The notes: a model not told the origin generated them from the sequence alone. A stretch of DNA of 64,000 nt from Aliivibrio salmonicida LFI1238 (GCF_000196495.1 NC_011312.1:248001-312000); one strand, 5' to 3'; numbered from the stretch's first letter, positions 1 to 9,293 are shown. Numbers and translations: made by a program.

Positions 1-290
1 AAGCAATATGGCTTATCCGTATCGTGGTGATCCGCTAAGGCTACTGCGGTTGTCGTTGCGATTGGAATGCCTTTGTACGCAGGGCCAAATAGCACATCAT
101 AATCAATACCTGATTCAACTAATGCCGCGGCATAAAAACGGCCTAAGCGCGCTAAATCACGACCGGTATTGAACAGACCAGCGTTGAAAAAATATGGGCT
201 TATACGGCCAGACTTTAAAGTAAACTCACCAAACTTTAATACTTCTTTCTCAAGGGCAAATTCAATAAACTCACGCTGGTATGCTTTCAT
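1..290 (-). CDS. pyrE: Orotate phosphoribosyltransferase, N-terminal part (gene runs off the left edge)
   Basis: Joins orotate to PRPP to give OMP in pyrimidine synthesis, in the cytoplasm. About 96 residues are present. They match the start of PyrE closely: MKAYQREFIEFALEKEVLKF at the start, then FTLKSGRISPYFFNAGLF and the conserved FGPAYKGIPIA stretch. An ATG six bases further upstream is in frame, but the second ATG at 290 is better spaced from the GAGAG ribosome site and matches the family start. It lies next to rph on the same strand, as in E. coli, though the order is pyrE then outward. The C-terminal half is outside the window. Confidence 0.95.
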   Translation of the reverse strand, partial: MKAYQREFIEFALEKEVLKFGEFTLKSGRISPYFFNAGLFNTGRDLARLGRFYAAALVESGIDYDVLFGPAYKGIPIATTTAVALADHHDTDKPYC

Positions 291-330
291 CTTCATTCTC
301 TCTTTTTTGGTATTGTGATATTTAAAATAA

Positions 331-470
331 AAAACTATACGCTACGCTAACTATATTGCTTCGCCTAGAGACTATAAGAGCGAACATCGATATTTTAAGT
401 ATTAACACTCACATAATCAGTGCTTTTGCTTTTATAGTTTCTAGCTAGCGTAACGTATAGTTTCTAGCTC
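331..470. repeat. Dispersed palindromic repeat, copy A
   Basis: The left arm (about 331-385) and right arm (about 421-470) are imperfect inverted copies of one another. The core word is AAACTATACGCTnCGCTAA followed by CTAGAnACTATAAGAGC. The left arm has an insert of about 11 bases (around 353-364). The whole fills the rph-pyrE gap. The same arms recur at six other places in the window. No ORF is present, so this looks like a small non-autonomous or REP-like element that folds into a long hairpin. Confidence 0.75.
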
Positions 471-485
471 TTTCTTTTTGATACA

Positions 486-516
486 TAAAAAAATAGCCCC
501 TGAATCAGGAGCTATC
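486..516 (-). terminator. Rho-independent terminator after rph
   Basis: Read on the minus strand, the sequence forms a stem of about ten base pairs (ATAGCTCCTGA against TCAGGGGCTAT, one mismatch) directly followed by seven T. It starts nine bases past the rph stop codon, so it ends rph transcription before the palindromic repeat and pyrE. Confidence 0.85.
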
Positions 517-524
517 AAAATCAA

Positions 525-1241
525 TTATTCGGCCAACGCCGCTTTCTGCTTCTCAATGATATCATTGATGCCCTGTTGCGCCAGAGCCAGCATGTCTAAC
601 AACTCTTGGTGAGAGAACGGCGCTACTTCTGCCGTGCCCTGCACTTCAATCATCTTACCGTCTTCCATCATTACGACGTTCATATCGGTATCGGCTGCGG
701 AGTCTTCTAAATACTCAAGGTCACAAATTGCTTCGCCTTTATAGATACCAACAGAAACAGCAGCAACGTGCCCTTTCATTGGGTTCTTTTTCAGCTTACC
801 TGATGCGATCATGTGATTGATAGCGTCTGCTAATGCCACACTTGCACCAGTGATAGATGCTGTACGTGTACCGCCATCCGCTTGGATCACATCACAATCA
901 ACCGTGATCATTTGCTCACCTAATGCTTCTAGGTCAACCGCAGCTCGTAGGCTACGCGCGATCAGACGTTGGATTTCCATCGTGCGACCACCTTGTTTGC
1001 CACTTGCCGCTTCACGATTATTACGTGTGTGCGTTGCGCGAGGTAGCATGCCGTATTCAGCCGTTACCCAGCCTTTACCTTTACCTTTTAACCAGCGAGG
1101 AACATTTTCTTCAACACTTGCAGTACAAATTACTTTTGTATTACCAAATTCAACTAATACAGACCCTTCTGCGTGCGCAGTAAAGTGACGAGTAATCGTA
1201 ATTGGACGGACTTGCTGAGCTGTTCTTCCGCTAGGACGCAT
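525..1241 (-). CDS. rph: Ribonuclease PH
   Basis: Phosphorolytic 3'-to-5' exoribonuclease that trims tRNA 3' ends. 238 residues, the usual length. The family start MRPSGRTAQQVRP is clear, and an AAGGT ribosome site lies just upstream of the ATG at 1241, so longer upstream in-frame starts are rejected. Visible family motifs are the RNNREAASGKQGGRTMEIQR region (about residues 72-92), the phosphate-binding DCDVIQADGGTRTASITGA (about 115-134), and a full C-terminal helix ending ALAE. The gene looks intact, unlike the frameshifted rph of E. coli K-12. It is divergent from yicC. Confidence 0.97.
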   Translation of the reverse strand: MRPSGRTAQQVRPITITRHFTAHAEGSVLVEFGNTKVICTASVEENVPRWLKGKGKGWVTAEYGMLPRATHTRNNREAASGKQGGRTMEIQRLIARSLRAAVDLEALGEQMITVDCDVIQADGGTRTASITGASVALADAINHMIASGKLKKNPMKGHVAAVSVGIYKGEAICDLEYLEDSAADTDMNVVMMEDGKMIEVQGTAEVAPFSHQELLDMLALAQQGINDIIEKQKAALAE

Positions 1242-1412
1242 GGCAGATACCTTGATTATGACAAATTGTCGGCGATTATACCGAACTCCCCTAATAATGC
1301 ATAGCGGCGTTTCTTTCATCGACTCTACTTACTTCCTAAAGCGCTTATCTGCTATAGTATGCCCAATATTTTTATTCATCATCCTTCCTATTGATGATTT
1401 GAGGACGCTTAC

Positions 1413-2276
1413 ATGATCTACAGTATGACAGCTTACGCACGCCGCGAAGTAAAAGGCGATTGGGGAACGGCTGTGTGGGAAATCCGCTCAGTAAACCAAC
1501 GCTATTTAGAAACGTATTTCCGCATGCCGGAACAATTTCGTGGTTTAGAACCTGTATTGCGTGAGCGTTTTCGTAAGCGCCTTGCTCGCGGTAAAGTAGA
1601 ATGCCACCTACGTTTTGAATCAAACAACGCAGCAAGCAGCGAATTAAAAATCAATGAAGACCTAGCTCGCCAAGTAATTAAAGCGGCGCAGTGGGTAAAA
1701 ACTGAATCTGGCGAAGGCGGTATTAACCCTTTCCAAGTTCTGCAATGGCAAGGTGTGATGGAAGCGCCTGAGCAAGATTTCGATTCAATCAATAAAGAAT
1801 TATTGGCGGAGTTTGAATTGGCGGTTAATGATTTCGTTGAAGCGCGTGCAAGCGAAGGCGAAAACATGAAGGCGCTGATCGTTCAGCGTTTAGATGCGAT
1901 CACTACCGAAGCTGCGAAAGTTCGTGCACGTATGCCTGAGATTTTAGAATGGCAACGTAACCGTCTTCTGACTAAATTTGAAGATGCGAAAATTGAATTA
2001 GATTCTGGCCGTGTTGAACAAGAACTTATTCTTCTTGCTCAAAAATCTGACGTGGCTGAAGAGCTTGATCGTTTAGATTCACACGTTAAAGAAACAACCA
2101 ATGTAATGAAGAAAGGCGGCGCTTGTGGCCGTAAGCTTGATTTCATGATGCAAGAATTTAACCGTGAAGCGAATACGCTAGCGTCTAAATCTATCAGCAC
2201 CGATGTAACAGCCTCTGGCGTTGAGCTTAAAGTGCTTATCGAACAAATGCGTGAGCAAATTCAGAACATTGAATAA
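1413..2276 (+). CDS. yicC: YicC-family endoribonuclease
   Basis: 287 residues, matching the E. coli YicC length. N-terminal YicC_N domain from MIYSMTAYARRE to about residue 155, with the EIRSVNQRYLE motif. The C-terminal DUF1732 domain ends in the strongly conserved GRKLDFMMQEFNREANTLASK segment. Family knowledge: YicC is a metal-dependent endoribonuclease acting on single-stranded RNA and sRNA. It is divergent from rph, as in other gamma-proteobacteria, with about 170 bases between them for promoters. A bidirectional terminator follows. Confidence 0.93.
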   Translation: MIYSMTAYARREVKGDWGTAVWEIRSVNQRYLETYFRMPEQFRGLEPVLRERFRKRLARGKVECHLRFESNNAASSELKINEDLARQVIKAAQWVKTESGEGGINPFQVLQWQGVMEAPEQDFDSINKELLAEFELAVNDFVEARASEGENMKALIVQRLDAITTEAAKVRARMPEILEWQRNRLLTKFEDAKIELDSGRVEQELILLAQKSDVAEELDRLDSHVKETTNVMKKGGACGRKLDFMMQEFNREANTLASKSISTDVTASGVELKVLIEQMREQIQNIE

Positions 2277-2302
2277 TCAGTTTTGATTGTTAACCATTAA
2301 AA

Positions 2303-2336
2303 AGGCCTCGTTGATAACTATCTGCGAGGCTTTTTA
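2303..2336. terminator. Bidirectional terminator between yicC and psiE
   Basis: GCCTCG pairs with CGAGGC around a loop, with an A run before and a T run after. It sits between the converging yicC and psiE genes and can serve both. Confidence 0.85.
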
Positions 2337-2358
2337 TTTTTCTGCTATACGTTAGTTA

Positions 2359-2787
2359 TTACTCATCATATTTCTTACTGCTCTCATGTGTTTCATACGG
2401 CCAATAATAATGCCCAGCTCGGATCAATAAGGTTGCTGCTGCTAAAATAAAAGCAGCTAACGCGAGCCACACAACCAAGACCGCATCGAGTTCTTTCATG
2501 CCTAGAGTGATGTAACGAGCAATGGCCATCATCGCAATATAGATAGGATAGCGAACAGGGATTTTACCGTTCATCACAAATTGTTGCACCATGGCCAACA
2601 CTTCGAGATAAATGAACATCAACAGAATGTCTGTTAACTGGATCTGTCGCTCAGAAAATACGTGTACAAACTCGTTCACCATCGCAAAGACAGTCGCAAG
2701 CGTGATGGCAACTAATAACACCGCTTCTAAAATATGAAATATTTTTAAAAACGGTTTACTGAATGATTTAGGTAGATGTGACGGCAT
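2359..2787 (-). CDS. psiE: PsiE-family inner-membrane protein
   Basis: 142 residues with four predicted hydrophobic segments at about 20-40, 55-70, 78-98 and 105-125. This arrangement, with the DILLMFIYLEVLAMVQQF and RYPIYIAMMAIARYI segments, matches the phosphate-starvation-inducible PsiE family (E. coli 136 residues). The molecular role is unknown. It starts at an ATG followed by MPSHLPKSF, and no Pho box was recognised upstream. It sits divergently from gmk and convergently with yicC, an insertion relative to the E. coli order. Confidence 0.8.
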   Translation of the reverse strand: MPSHLPKSFSKPFLKIFHILEAVLLVAITLATVFAMVNEFVHVFSERQIQLTDILLMFIYLEVLAMVQQFVMNGKIPVRYPIYIAMMAIARYITLGMKELDAVLVVWLALAAFILAAATLLIRAGHYYWPYETHESSKKYDE

Positions 2788-2942
2788 TTAAAATTACTCT
2801 TTTTTTATTCTAATTGGATCCTAATCCTAAAGCGTAGCATTAATTCTTTCAAATTATTCGTTAATTTACGTATTTCATTGATTCATTTTCATTCAATATC
2901 GTGCTATTCTTCGCCACCCAATTTTCTACGCTGGAAACGCTA

Positions 2943-3566
2943 ATGAGCAAAGGTACACTTTATATTGTTTCAGCCCCAAGTGGCGCTGGTAAATCAAGCT
3001 TGATCTCTGCATTAATAGAGAGCAACCCTACTTATGCAATGAAAGTCTCTGTCTCTCATACCACTCGTGGCATGCGTCCTGGCGAACAAGATGGTGTTCA
3101 TTACCATTTTATGCAGAAAGAGCATTTTGAAGATCTGATCGAAAAAGAAGAGTTTTTGGAATATGCCGAAGTATTTGGTAATTATTACGGAACTTCTCGC
3201 GTTTGGATCGAAGAAACGTTAGATAAAGGCATTGATGTATTTTTGGATATTGATTGGCAAGGTGCTCGTCAAATTCGCATACAAATGCCTTTAGCAAAAA
3301 GCCTTTTCATCTTACCACCTTCAAATGGTGAACTTGAGCGTCGACTAAATGTTCGCGGGCAAGACAGTGAAGCGGTCATTGCGAAACGAATGAGCGAAGC
3401 AAAATCAGAAATTTCTCACTATAATGAATATGATTATGTGATTATTAATGACGATTTTGATACTGCACAAATGGATTTTAAAGCTATTATCCGTGCAGAG
3501 CGCTTAAAACAAGATAAACAAACATCAAAATATAAAGGCATGTTGTCAGCTCTTTTAGCCGATTAA
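2943..3566 (+). CDS. gmk: Guanylate kinase
   Basis: Phosphorylates GMP to GDP with ATP; essential in nucleotide metabolism. 207 residues from MSKGTLYIVSAP, the family start, with GGAAA upstream of the ATG at 2943. Walker A is SAPSGAGKSS (residues about 9-18). The GMP-binding part contains SHTTRGMRPGEQDGVHYHF. DIDWQGARQIR provides Walker B. It is followed by rpoZ and spoT, the conserved gmk-rpoZ-spoT order. Confidence 0.97.
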   Translation: MSKGTLYIVSAPSGAGKSSLISALIESNPTYAMKVSVSHTTRGMRPGEQDGVHYHFMQKEHFEDLIEKEEFLEYAEVFGNYYGTSRVWIEETLDKGIDVFLDIDWQGARQIRIQMPLAKSLFILPPSNGELERRLNVRGQDSEAVIAKRMSEAKSEISHYNEYDYVIINDDFDTAQMDFKAIIRAERLKQDKQTSKYKGMLSALLAD

Positions 3567-3678
3567 TCGACCTTTACTTGACTATTTTATCTATCAAGAG
3601 TATTCGTATCTAGAAAGTTAGCACTGATACTTGTATAATTTCTCGTCATATAATATTTTTAACATTTTTGGAGTCCTC

Positions 3679-3951
3679 ATGGCACGTGTAACCGTTCAAG
3701 ACACAGTTGAGAAAATCGGCAACCGTTTCGACCTTGTTTTAGTATCATCTCGTCGCGCACGCCAACTACAAACTGGCGGTAAAGATGCGCTAGTGCCTGA
3801 AGAGAACGATAAACCAACTGTTATCGCTCTTCGTGAAATCGAAGAAGGCCTGATCACAAAAGATCTACTTGATGCTCGTGAACGTCAAGAGCAACAAGAG
3901 CAAGATGCCGCTGAACTAGCAGCAGTAAGCTCAATCACACACAATCGTTAA
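3679..3951 (+). CDS. rpoZ: RNA polymerase omega subunit
   Basis: 90 residues starting MARVTVQDTVEKIGNRFDLV, the canonical omega start. A TTTGGAG ribosome site lies seven bases upstream of the ATG at 3679, so an in-frame start 48 bases earlier is rejected. Omega helps assemble beta-prime and forms part of ppGpp site 1, which fits its place next to spoT. The family motif RRARQL follows at about residues 28-33. Confidence 0.97.
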   Translation: MARVTVQDTVEKIGNRFDLVLVSSRRARQLQTGGKDALVPEENDKPTVIALREIEEGLITKDLLDARERQEQQEQDAAELAAVSSITHNR

Positions 3952-4017
3952 TCGCTATTATTTATCTTTAAGTAGATAAATACGCGTTAATAATAAGCAA
4001 ACCTGACGGGGCGAAAT

Positions 4018-6147
4018 TTGGATTTATTCGATAGCCTGAAAGATGTTGCCAAAGATTATTTGCCAGAGCCTCACATTGAGGCTCTTCGTCGATCTTATCT
4101 GGTAGCAAAAGAGGCCCATGAAGGGCAAACTCGCTCAACGGGCGAACCTTATATCATTCACCCAGTAGCTGTGGCTCGTATCCTTGCAGAAATGCGACTC
4201 GACCACAAAACGCTAATGGCTGCATTACTTCATGATGTCATTGAAGACACCCAAGTAAGCAAGGAAGAACTTGCAGAGCAGTTTGGCGATACCGTTGCTG
4301 AATTAGTGGATGGCGTTTCTAAGCTGGACAAACTTAAGTTCCGCGATAAAAAAGAAGCGCAGGCTGAAAACTTCCGAAAAATGGTCATGGCGATGGTGCA
4401 AGACATCCGCGTTATTTTGATCAAACTTGCTGACCGTACTCATAACATGCGTACACTCGGTGCTTTGCGCCCTGACAAACGTCGTCGTATTGCTCGTGAA
4501 ACCCTCGAAATATTCTCTCCTTTGGCACATCGCCTTGGTATCCACAATATCAAAACTGAATTAGAAGAACTTGGTTTTGAAGCGCTTTACCCTAATCGCT
4601 ATCGCGTATTAAAAGAAGTGGTAAAGTCAGCTCGTGGCAACCGTAAAGAGATGATCCAAAAAATCCACGCAGAAATTGAAGGCCGTATTGCTGAAGCTGG
4701 CATTAAAGGTCGTGTGGTTGGTCGTGAGAAGAACTTGTTCGCCATCTATCATAAGATGAAAAATAAAGAACAGCGCTTCCACACGATTATGGATATTTAC
4801 GCCTTCCGAGTCATCACTGATGATGTTGATACCTGTTATCGCGCATTAGGTCAGGTTCATAGTATTTATAAACCTCGCCCTGGTCGCATTAAAGATTACA
4901 TTGCAGTCCCTAAAGCCAACGGCTACCAATCTCTTCATACGTCAATGGTTGGCCCGCATGGTGTCCCTGTTGAAGTACAAATTCGTACCGAAGATATGGA
5001 GCAAATGGCAAATAAAGGGGTTGCTGCACATTGGTCGTACAAAGAGGGTGATAACTCAAGCAGTACGACAGCTCAAATTCGTGCTCAGCGTTGGATGCAA
5101 AGCCTACTTGAGCTTCAACAAAGTGCAGGTAGCTCATTTGAATTTATTGAAAACGTAAAGTCGGATTTATTCCCGAACGAAATTTACGTCTTCACTCCTA
5201 AAGGCCGTATTTTTGAACTGCCAGTAGGTGCTACTGCGGTCGATTTCGCTTATGCCGTTCACTCAGATGTTGGTAATAGCTGTGTTGGCTCTCGTGTAAA
5301 CCGTCAACCTTATCCATTAAGTAAACCTCTGAAAAGTGGCCAAACGGTTGAGATAATTAGTGCTCCAGGTGCGCGTCCAAACGCGGCTTGGTTAAACTAT
5401 GTGGTTACCTCTAAAGCTCGAACTAAGATCCGTCAAGTGCTTAAAACAATGCGCAAAGAAGACTCTGTTATTTTGGGTCGTCGCCTATTGAATCATGCAT
5501 TGGGGCATAATTTATCTTTAGATGATGTTTCTGAAGAAAACATGACGCACGTTTTATCGGATCTTAAGCTAGCTACACAAGACGATTTATTAGCGGCGAT
5601 TGGTCTAGGCGAATTAATGAGTATTGTGGTTGCTCGCCGATTGCTTGGTGATGCCGACGAATTGACCCAACAAAACCCGTCTAACATTGAAACCTCGACA
5701 GGTAAGAAATTACCCATTCGCGGTGCTGATGGAATACTGTTGACCTTTGCTAACTGTTGTCGCCCTATTCCTGGTGATCATATCATTGCTCATGTTAGTC
5801 CTGGTCGTGGTCTTGTCGTTCATATGGAAGACTGTGCCAATGTTCGTGGTTATCAAAAAGAATTAGATAAATACATGGGCGTTGAATGGGCGGACGAATT
5901 TGATCAAGAATTTGCAACCGCTCTAGATATTGATCTGCAAAACCATCAAGGTGCGCTGGCCAATTTAACCAATGTTGTCGCGAGTACGGGATCGAATATC
6001 CGTGGTATTTCTACCGAAGAAAAAGATGGCCGATTGTATACAGTCACCATCGAATTAACGGCGAAAGATCGCACACATTTAGCGGAAATAATGCGTCGCA
6101 TTCGAGTCATGCCGCACGCATTGAAAGTTCGTAGACATAAGAACTAG
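4018..6147 (+). CDS. spoT: Bifunctional (p)ppGpp synthetase/hydrolase SpoT
   Basis: 709 residues, close to E. coli SpoT (702). The start is TTG, preceded by a weak GGGG site. Domains in order: HD hydrolase (about 20-200; HPVAVARIL and the HD pair in LLHDVIEDT), synthetase-fold domain (about 235-350; RVITDDVD and GYQSLHTSM), TGS (about 385-450), the zinc-finger-like CCRPIPGD region (about 580), and a C-terminal ACT domain (about 630-709). It should degrade ppGpp during growth and make it weakly under carbon, iron or fatty-acid stress. Translation from a rare TTG start may keep SpoT low. Confidence 0.97.
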   Translation: MDLFDSLKDVAKDYLPEPHIEALRRSYLVAKEAHEGQTRSTGEPYIIHPVAVARILAEMRLDHKTLMAALLHDVIEDTQVSKEELAEQFGDTVAELVDGVSKLDKLKFRDKKEAQAENFRKMVMAMVQDIRVILIKLADRTHNMRTLGALRPDKRRRIARETLEIFSPLAHRLGIHNIKTELEELGFEALYPNRYRVLKEVVKSARGNRKEMIQKIHAEIEGRIAEAGIKGRVVGREKNLFAIYHKMKNKEQRFHTIMDIYAFRVITDDVDTCYRALGQVHSIYKPRPGRIKDYIAVPKANGYQSLHTSMVGPHGVPVEVQIRTEDMEQMANKGVAAHWSYKEGDNSSSTTAQIRAQRWMQSLLELQQSAGSSFEFIENVKSDLFPNEIYVFTPKGRIFELPVGATAVDFAYAVHSDVGNSCVGSRVNRQPYPLSKPLKSGQTVEIISAPGARPNAAWLNYVVTSKARTKIRQVLKTMRKEDSVILGRRLLNHALGHNLSLDDVSEENMTHVLSDLKLATQDDLLAAIGLGELMSIVVARRLLGDADELTQQNPSNIETSTGKKLPIRGADGILLTFANCCRPIPGDHIIAHVSPGRGLVVHMEDCANVRGYQKELDKYMGVEWADEFDQEFATALDIDLQNHQGALANLTNVVASTGSNIRGISTEEKDGRLYTVTIELTAKDRTHLAEIMRRIRVMPHALKVRRHKN

Positions 6148-6156
6148 AAGTAGATA

Positions 6157-6368
6157 TGAGGGACGAGGTTCGAGTACGGACTTCGTCCTTTTAGTAAGAG
6201 CGATACACTAAAGCTAACTAGAACGCTTCGCTCTAGAAACTATAAAATCAAAAGCATTAACCGATTTAAGAATAATCTTCCAATCTAGTAATATAATGCT
6301 CTTATTAGTCTCTAGTCAGCACCGCGTATAGTTTCTGGCTCTGCTTTTACTGCTCTTACTCGTCCCTA
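6157..6368. repeat. Dispersed palindromic repeat, copy B
   Basis: Fills the spoT-trmH gap with nested inverted repeats. The outer pair is AGGGACGAG with CTCGTCCCT. The next pair is AGTAAGAGC with GCTCTTACT. The inner arms are the family words CTAACTAGAACGCTTCGCT and CTAGAAACTATA on the left, and GTATAGTTTCT on the right. It is the longest and most diverged copy in the window. It separates two genes that usually share one operon, so it may weaken read-through from spoT. Confidence 0.7.
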
Positions 6369-6407
6369 AAATCTAGCTCCTCTCACCTATATCAAGAAAT
6401 TAAAATC

Positions 6408-7079
6408 ATGAACCTAGAACGCTATCAACGTATTACTTCTGTATTAACTTCTCGCCAAATTGATCTTACCCTTTGTTTAGAAGAAGTTCATAAACCTAAT
6501 AACGTCTCCGCCATTATTCGTACTGCTGACGCTACGGGTGTACATAAGGTTCACGCCGTTTGGCCAACAGAGCAAATGAAAACACTAGCTCATACTTCTG
6601 CGGGTGCGCGTAATTGGGTTGAAGTTGAAACACATAAGAATATTGATGAGGCGTTTGCGGTATTAAAAGGCCAAGGAATGCAAATATTAGCCACTAACTT
6701 GTCTGATACTGCGGTTGATTTTCGTGAAATTGATTACACCAAACCAACGGCCATCATTCTTGGCAGTGAAAAAACGGGCATCAGCAAAAAAGCATTAGCA
6801 ATGGCAGACCATGACATTATCATCCCTATGGTTGGCATGGTGCAGTCATTAAACGTATCAGTAGCCAGTGCCTTGATTTTATACGAAGCACAGCGTCAGC
6901 GTGATTTAGCGGGAATGTATGACCGTGAAGAGAGTGCGTTGCCAGCAGAATATATTAATAATGTCTTGTTTGAACGTAAGCGTGCGGGGAACTACACCTT
7001 GTCTTTTACATTCCAAGGTAAAAGTGAATCGATATCTGGCGATCCAACACATAAACGATCTAGACAATACCTAATATAA
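6408..7079 (+). pseudogene. trmH: tRNA (guanosine-18-2'-O)-methyltransferase, 3' end replaced by IS66
   Basis: SpoU-family SAM methyltransferase for Gm18 in tRNA. The first 189 residues are native: motif 1 at RTADATGVHKVHAVWP, motif 2 at IILGSEKTGIS, and motif 3 at IPMVGMVQSLNVSVASALI, all intact. At base 6976 the reading frame enters the IS66 inverted repeat and continues for about 34 foreign residues to a stop at 7079. E. coli TrmH (229 residues) has about 40 more residues of its own after this point. The catalytic knot domain is present, but the C-terminal extension is lost, so activity is uncertain. The usual next gene, recG, is not in the window. Confidence 0.85.
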
Positions 7080-8479
7080 TCGTAAGGGATTAATCCGTTT
7101 GCCTTTGCTGTTTCTACAATGCTGTAAAGCATTGCACTTGAATCTGCACCAGCCGTTGAACCCGAAAATAACCAGTTTTTCCGGCCGATAACAAACGGTT
7201 TAACCGCTCGCTCTGCTCGATTGTTATCAATAGATAACAATCCATCATCAATATAACGAACTAATTTATCCCATTGATTTAATGTATAGCTAATCGCCTC
7301 ACCTAATTTTGTTTTAGGTGATACTCGACTAACTGCGCTATCAAGCCAATCACGGAGCTCTTTAAGTAAATCGCGGGCTTCTGTCTGCCTAGCAACATAC
7401 TTGGCTTCAGGGGAAGCCTCTTTTAATAACGATTCGATCCGGTATAGCTTTTGGATTTTACTCAATACCCAATCTGCACTCCCTGTTTTCCCTTTTACTT
7501 GAACACGTTGAGCCTCAATAAATCGTCGACGTGCGTGTGCCCAACAGCCAACTAACATCGCTTCAGTTTGTTCATAACCTTGGTAACCATCGGTATGTAA
7601 ATACCCGTTATAACCTTTTAAAAAGTTAACTGGATGGTAGCCATGCCTGCTAGATTGATAATCATAAAGTACAATTCCAGGCAAAACACCAGAGCCTGGA
7701 GAATCATAGCCAGAGCAGTAGACCCACATATAACATTTTGCTTTTTCAACATCCAACACATTTACCGTTGTTTCATCACAATGCAGAGTGGGTTGTTCAA
7801 GCAAAATACGATGTAACTCGTTATTAAGAGGGGTAAATAGTACCGAGCATTTTATTAACCAATCCGCCATCGTTCGCCGTCCAATAATGATACCCCATTG
7901 CTGAAATAACGTTTCTTGACGATAAAGTGGAAGACTGTATTGAAATTTAGCCGTAATAATTTGAGCAAGTAAACTTGCGGTCGCAATCCCTTTAGGGATT
8001 GGTGACGCTGGCATTGGGGCTTGTTTAATGTCTACTGAAGTATTGTTTTTTTCACAATTTCGGCAAGCATATTTAGGACGAACATGTTGAATAACTTCCA
8101 CTTTAGCTGGTACAAATTCCAACTTTTCACTGATGTCTTTACCCATCGCATGCATCTCTAGACCGCAACACTTACAAGTTTTATCTTTTATGTCGTGGAT
8201 AATAACAGTACGCGGTAAGTCTTCAGGTAAGCGTTGGCGTTTTGGCTTTTGACGAGTGTAGGTAATCGTTTGTGTATCATCATTTTCAATGATGATTTCT
8301 TCTTCTGTTTCATTGAATAAATCAAATTGAGTCGAGTCAGATTCACTGCTTTTACCAAAGCGCTGATGTTGAGCCAGCCGAAATTGCTCTAGAAGACGGT
8401 TATATTTATTTTCAAGCTGAAGCACAAGTGCTTTCAGCTCGTCAATGGTATCAGGAAGTGGTTTTATTTTATCAGTCAT
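6992..8479 (-). CDS. tnpC: IS66 transposase TnpC (copy 1)
   Basis: 495 residues, the DDE transposase of IS66. It has an N-terminal coiled region (about 10-40), a zinc-binding part with CKCCGLEM and YACRNCEK (about 108-145), and a catalytic core. The likely DDE residues lie in LHCDETTVNVL, HTDGYQGYEQ and DNNRAERAVKPF. The last, with the following GRKNWLFSGS, is the hallmark C-terminal IS66 motif. Its last codons approach the left inverted repeat. Identical to the copy 2 protein. Confidence 0.97.
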   Translation of the reverse strand: MTDKIKPLPDTIDELKALVLQLENKYNRLLEQFRLAQHQRFGKSSESDSTQFDLFNETEEEIIIENDDTQTITYTRQKPKRQRLPEDLPRTVIIHDIKDKTCKCCGLEMHAMGKDISEKLEFVPAKVEVIQHVRPKYACRNCEKNNTSVDIKQAPMPASPIPKGIATASLLAQIITAKFQYSLPLYRQETLFQQWGIIIGRRTMADWLIKCSVLFTPLNNELHRILLEQPTLHCDETTVNVLDVEKAKCYMWVYCSGYDSPGSGVLPGIVLYDYQSSRHGYHPVNFLKGYNGYLHTDGYQGYEQTEAMLVGCWAHARRRFIEAQRVQVKGKTGSADWVLSKIQKLYRIESLLKEASPEAKYVARQTEARDLLKELRDWLDSAVSRVSPKTKLGEAISYTLNQWDKLVRYIDDGLLSIDNNRAERAVKPFVIGRKNWLFSGSTAGADSSAMLYSIVETAKANGLIPYDYIRYCLDRLCVGSPDIDSLLPWNVKDKV

Positions 8480-8550
8480 GTAGATGACTATATAACGATA
8501 ATACAGGTAATCAATCGGTTGCCTCCTATTCTTGACTGAGAATCAACTAT

Positions 8551-8898
8551 TTAAAGGGTTGTTTGATAATGTACCGGTTGATGTCCTAAGATATCAAAAC
8601 CTTGTAATAGCAGTGTCAGTTGCTGCTCTGATAATGCTAACGTATCGTTATTTATATTTCGTGGCCATTTGAAGCGGTCTTCATCTAATCGCTTGTACCA
8701 TAAAGCGAATCCTGTTTTATCCCAATACAATATTTTGAGTTTATCACGAGGCTTATTGCAAAATATAAATAGAGCATCACTAAACGGTGATAGTTGCATT
8801 TCTTGCTCAACAATCACGACAAGGCCATTAATGGCCTTGCGAAAATCGACAAAATCACGATGAAGATAAATGGTGGAAACATCAGTAAATACATTCAT
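8551..8898 (-). CDS. tnpB: IS66 accessory protein TnpB (copy 1)
   Basis: 115 residues of the IS66 Orf2 family, recognised by TDVSTIYLHRDFVDFRKAIN and by FIFCNKPRDKLKILYWDKTG FALWYKRL-type sequence around residues 45-70. It is needed with TnpA and TnpC for transposition in this family. The start overlaps the end of tnpA by four bases, suggesting coupled translation. The coding sequence contains a perfect 20-base palindrome. Confidence 0.95.
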   Translation of the reverse strand: MNVFTDVSTIYLHRDFVDFRKAINGLVVIVEQEMQLSPFSDALFIFCNKPRDKLKILYWDKTGFALWYKRLDEDRFKWPRNINNDTLALSEQQLTLLLQGFDILGHQPVHYQTTL

Positions 8899-9209
8899 GA
8901 TTGATACCCTTTTAATAAGAGTCCTATCCAGTGAGGTTCAGTATTAGCTGGCAATGTTAATCGCAATTTTCCGATAGAAAGTTGAATATCTGGTAATTGT
9001 GGAGTGGCGATGATAGTTGATGTTAACGCTTCTACTTTCAAGAAAGTAGAAGCGTTAATCTTTTGTTTCCATCGTGCTTTACGTGCACTAAATGTCTTTG
9101 GCAGAATATTATGGTTACGACAAAATTCAGCGGCACTAAGCTTGCTAGATTGCTGAGATTCAAATAGAGCGTGCCATTGCTCTGGTGTTCTCTTTTTATC
9201 TTTTTGCAT
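8895..9209 (-). CDS. tnpA: IS66 accessory protein TnpA (copy 1)
   Basis: 104 residues. The N-terminal half (WHALFESQQSSKLSAAEFCR, then NHNILPKTFSARKARWK) resembles the helix-turn-helix of IS66 TnpA proteins. A perfect 17-bp inverted repeat with a two-base centre (9023-9058) lies inside the coding sequence and would fold the mRNA tightly. The start lies about 80 bases inside the right terminal repeat. Confidence 0.93.
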   Translation of the reverse strand: MQKDKKRTPEQWHALFESQQSSKLSAAEFCRNHNILPKTFSARKARWKQKINASTFLKVEALTSTIIATPQLPDIQLSIGKLRLTLPANTEPHWIGLLLKGYQS

Positions 9210-9293
9210 AATTACGTTCTCGTTAAATGAAAGATCGTAAGATACGCATAATGAATTTTATTTGTTAGGTGTAGTTCCCCGCACGCTTACGGA

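Larger units (their letters stand above)
6976..9290 (-). mobile_element. IS66-family insertion sequence, copy 1 (2,315 bp)
   Basis: Both ends carry the same 24-bp terminal inverted repeat, which begins GTAAGCGTGCGGGGAACTAC. Three genes tnpA-tnpB-tnpC lie on the minus strand. Length and all three protein sequences are identical to copy 2 at 32688-35002, which lies in the opposite orientation, so the copies are recent or homogenised. The flanking 8-mers (GTTTGAAC left, GGATTAGA right) are not a direct repeat, although IS66 elements normally make 8-bp target duplications. Confidence 0.97.
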
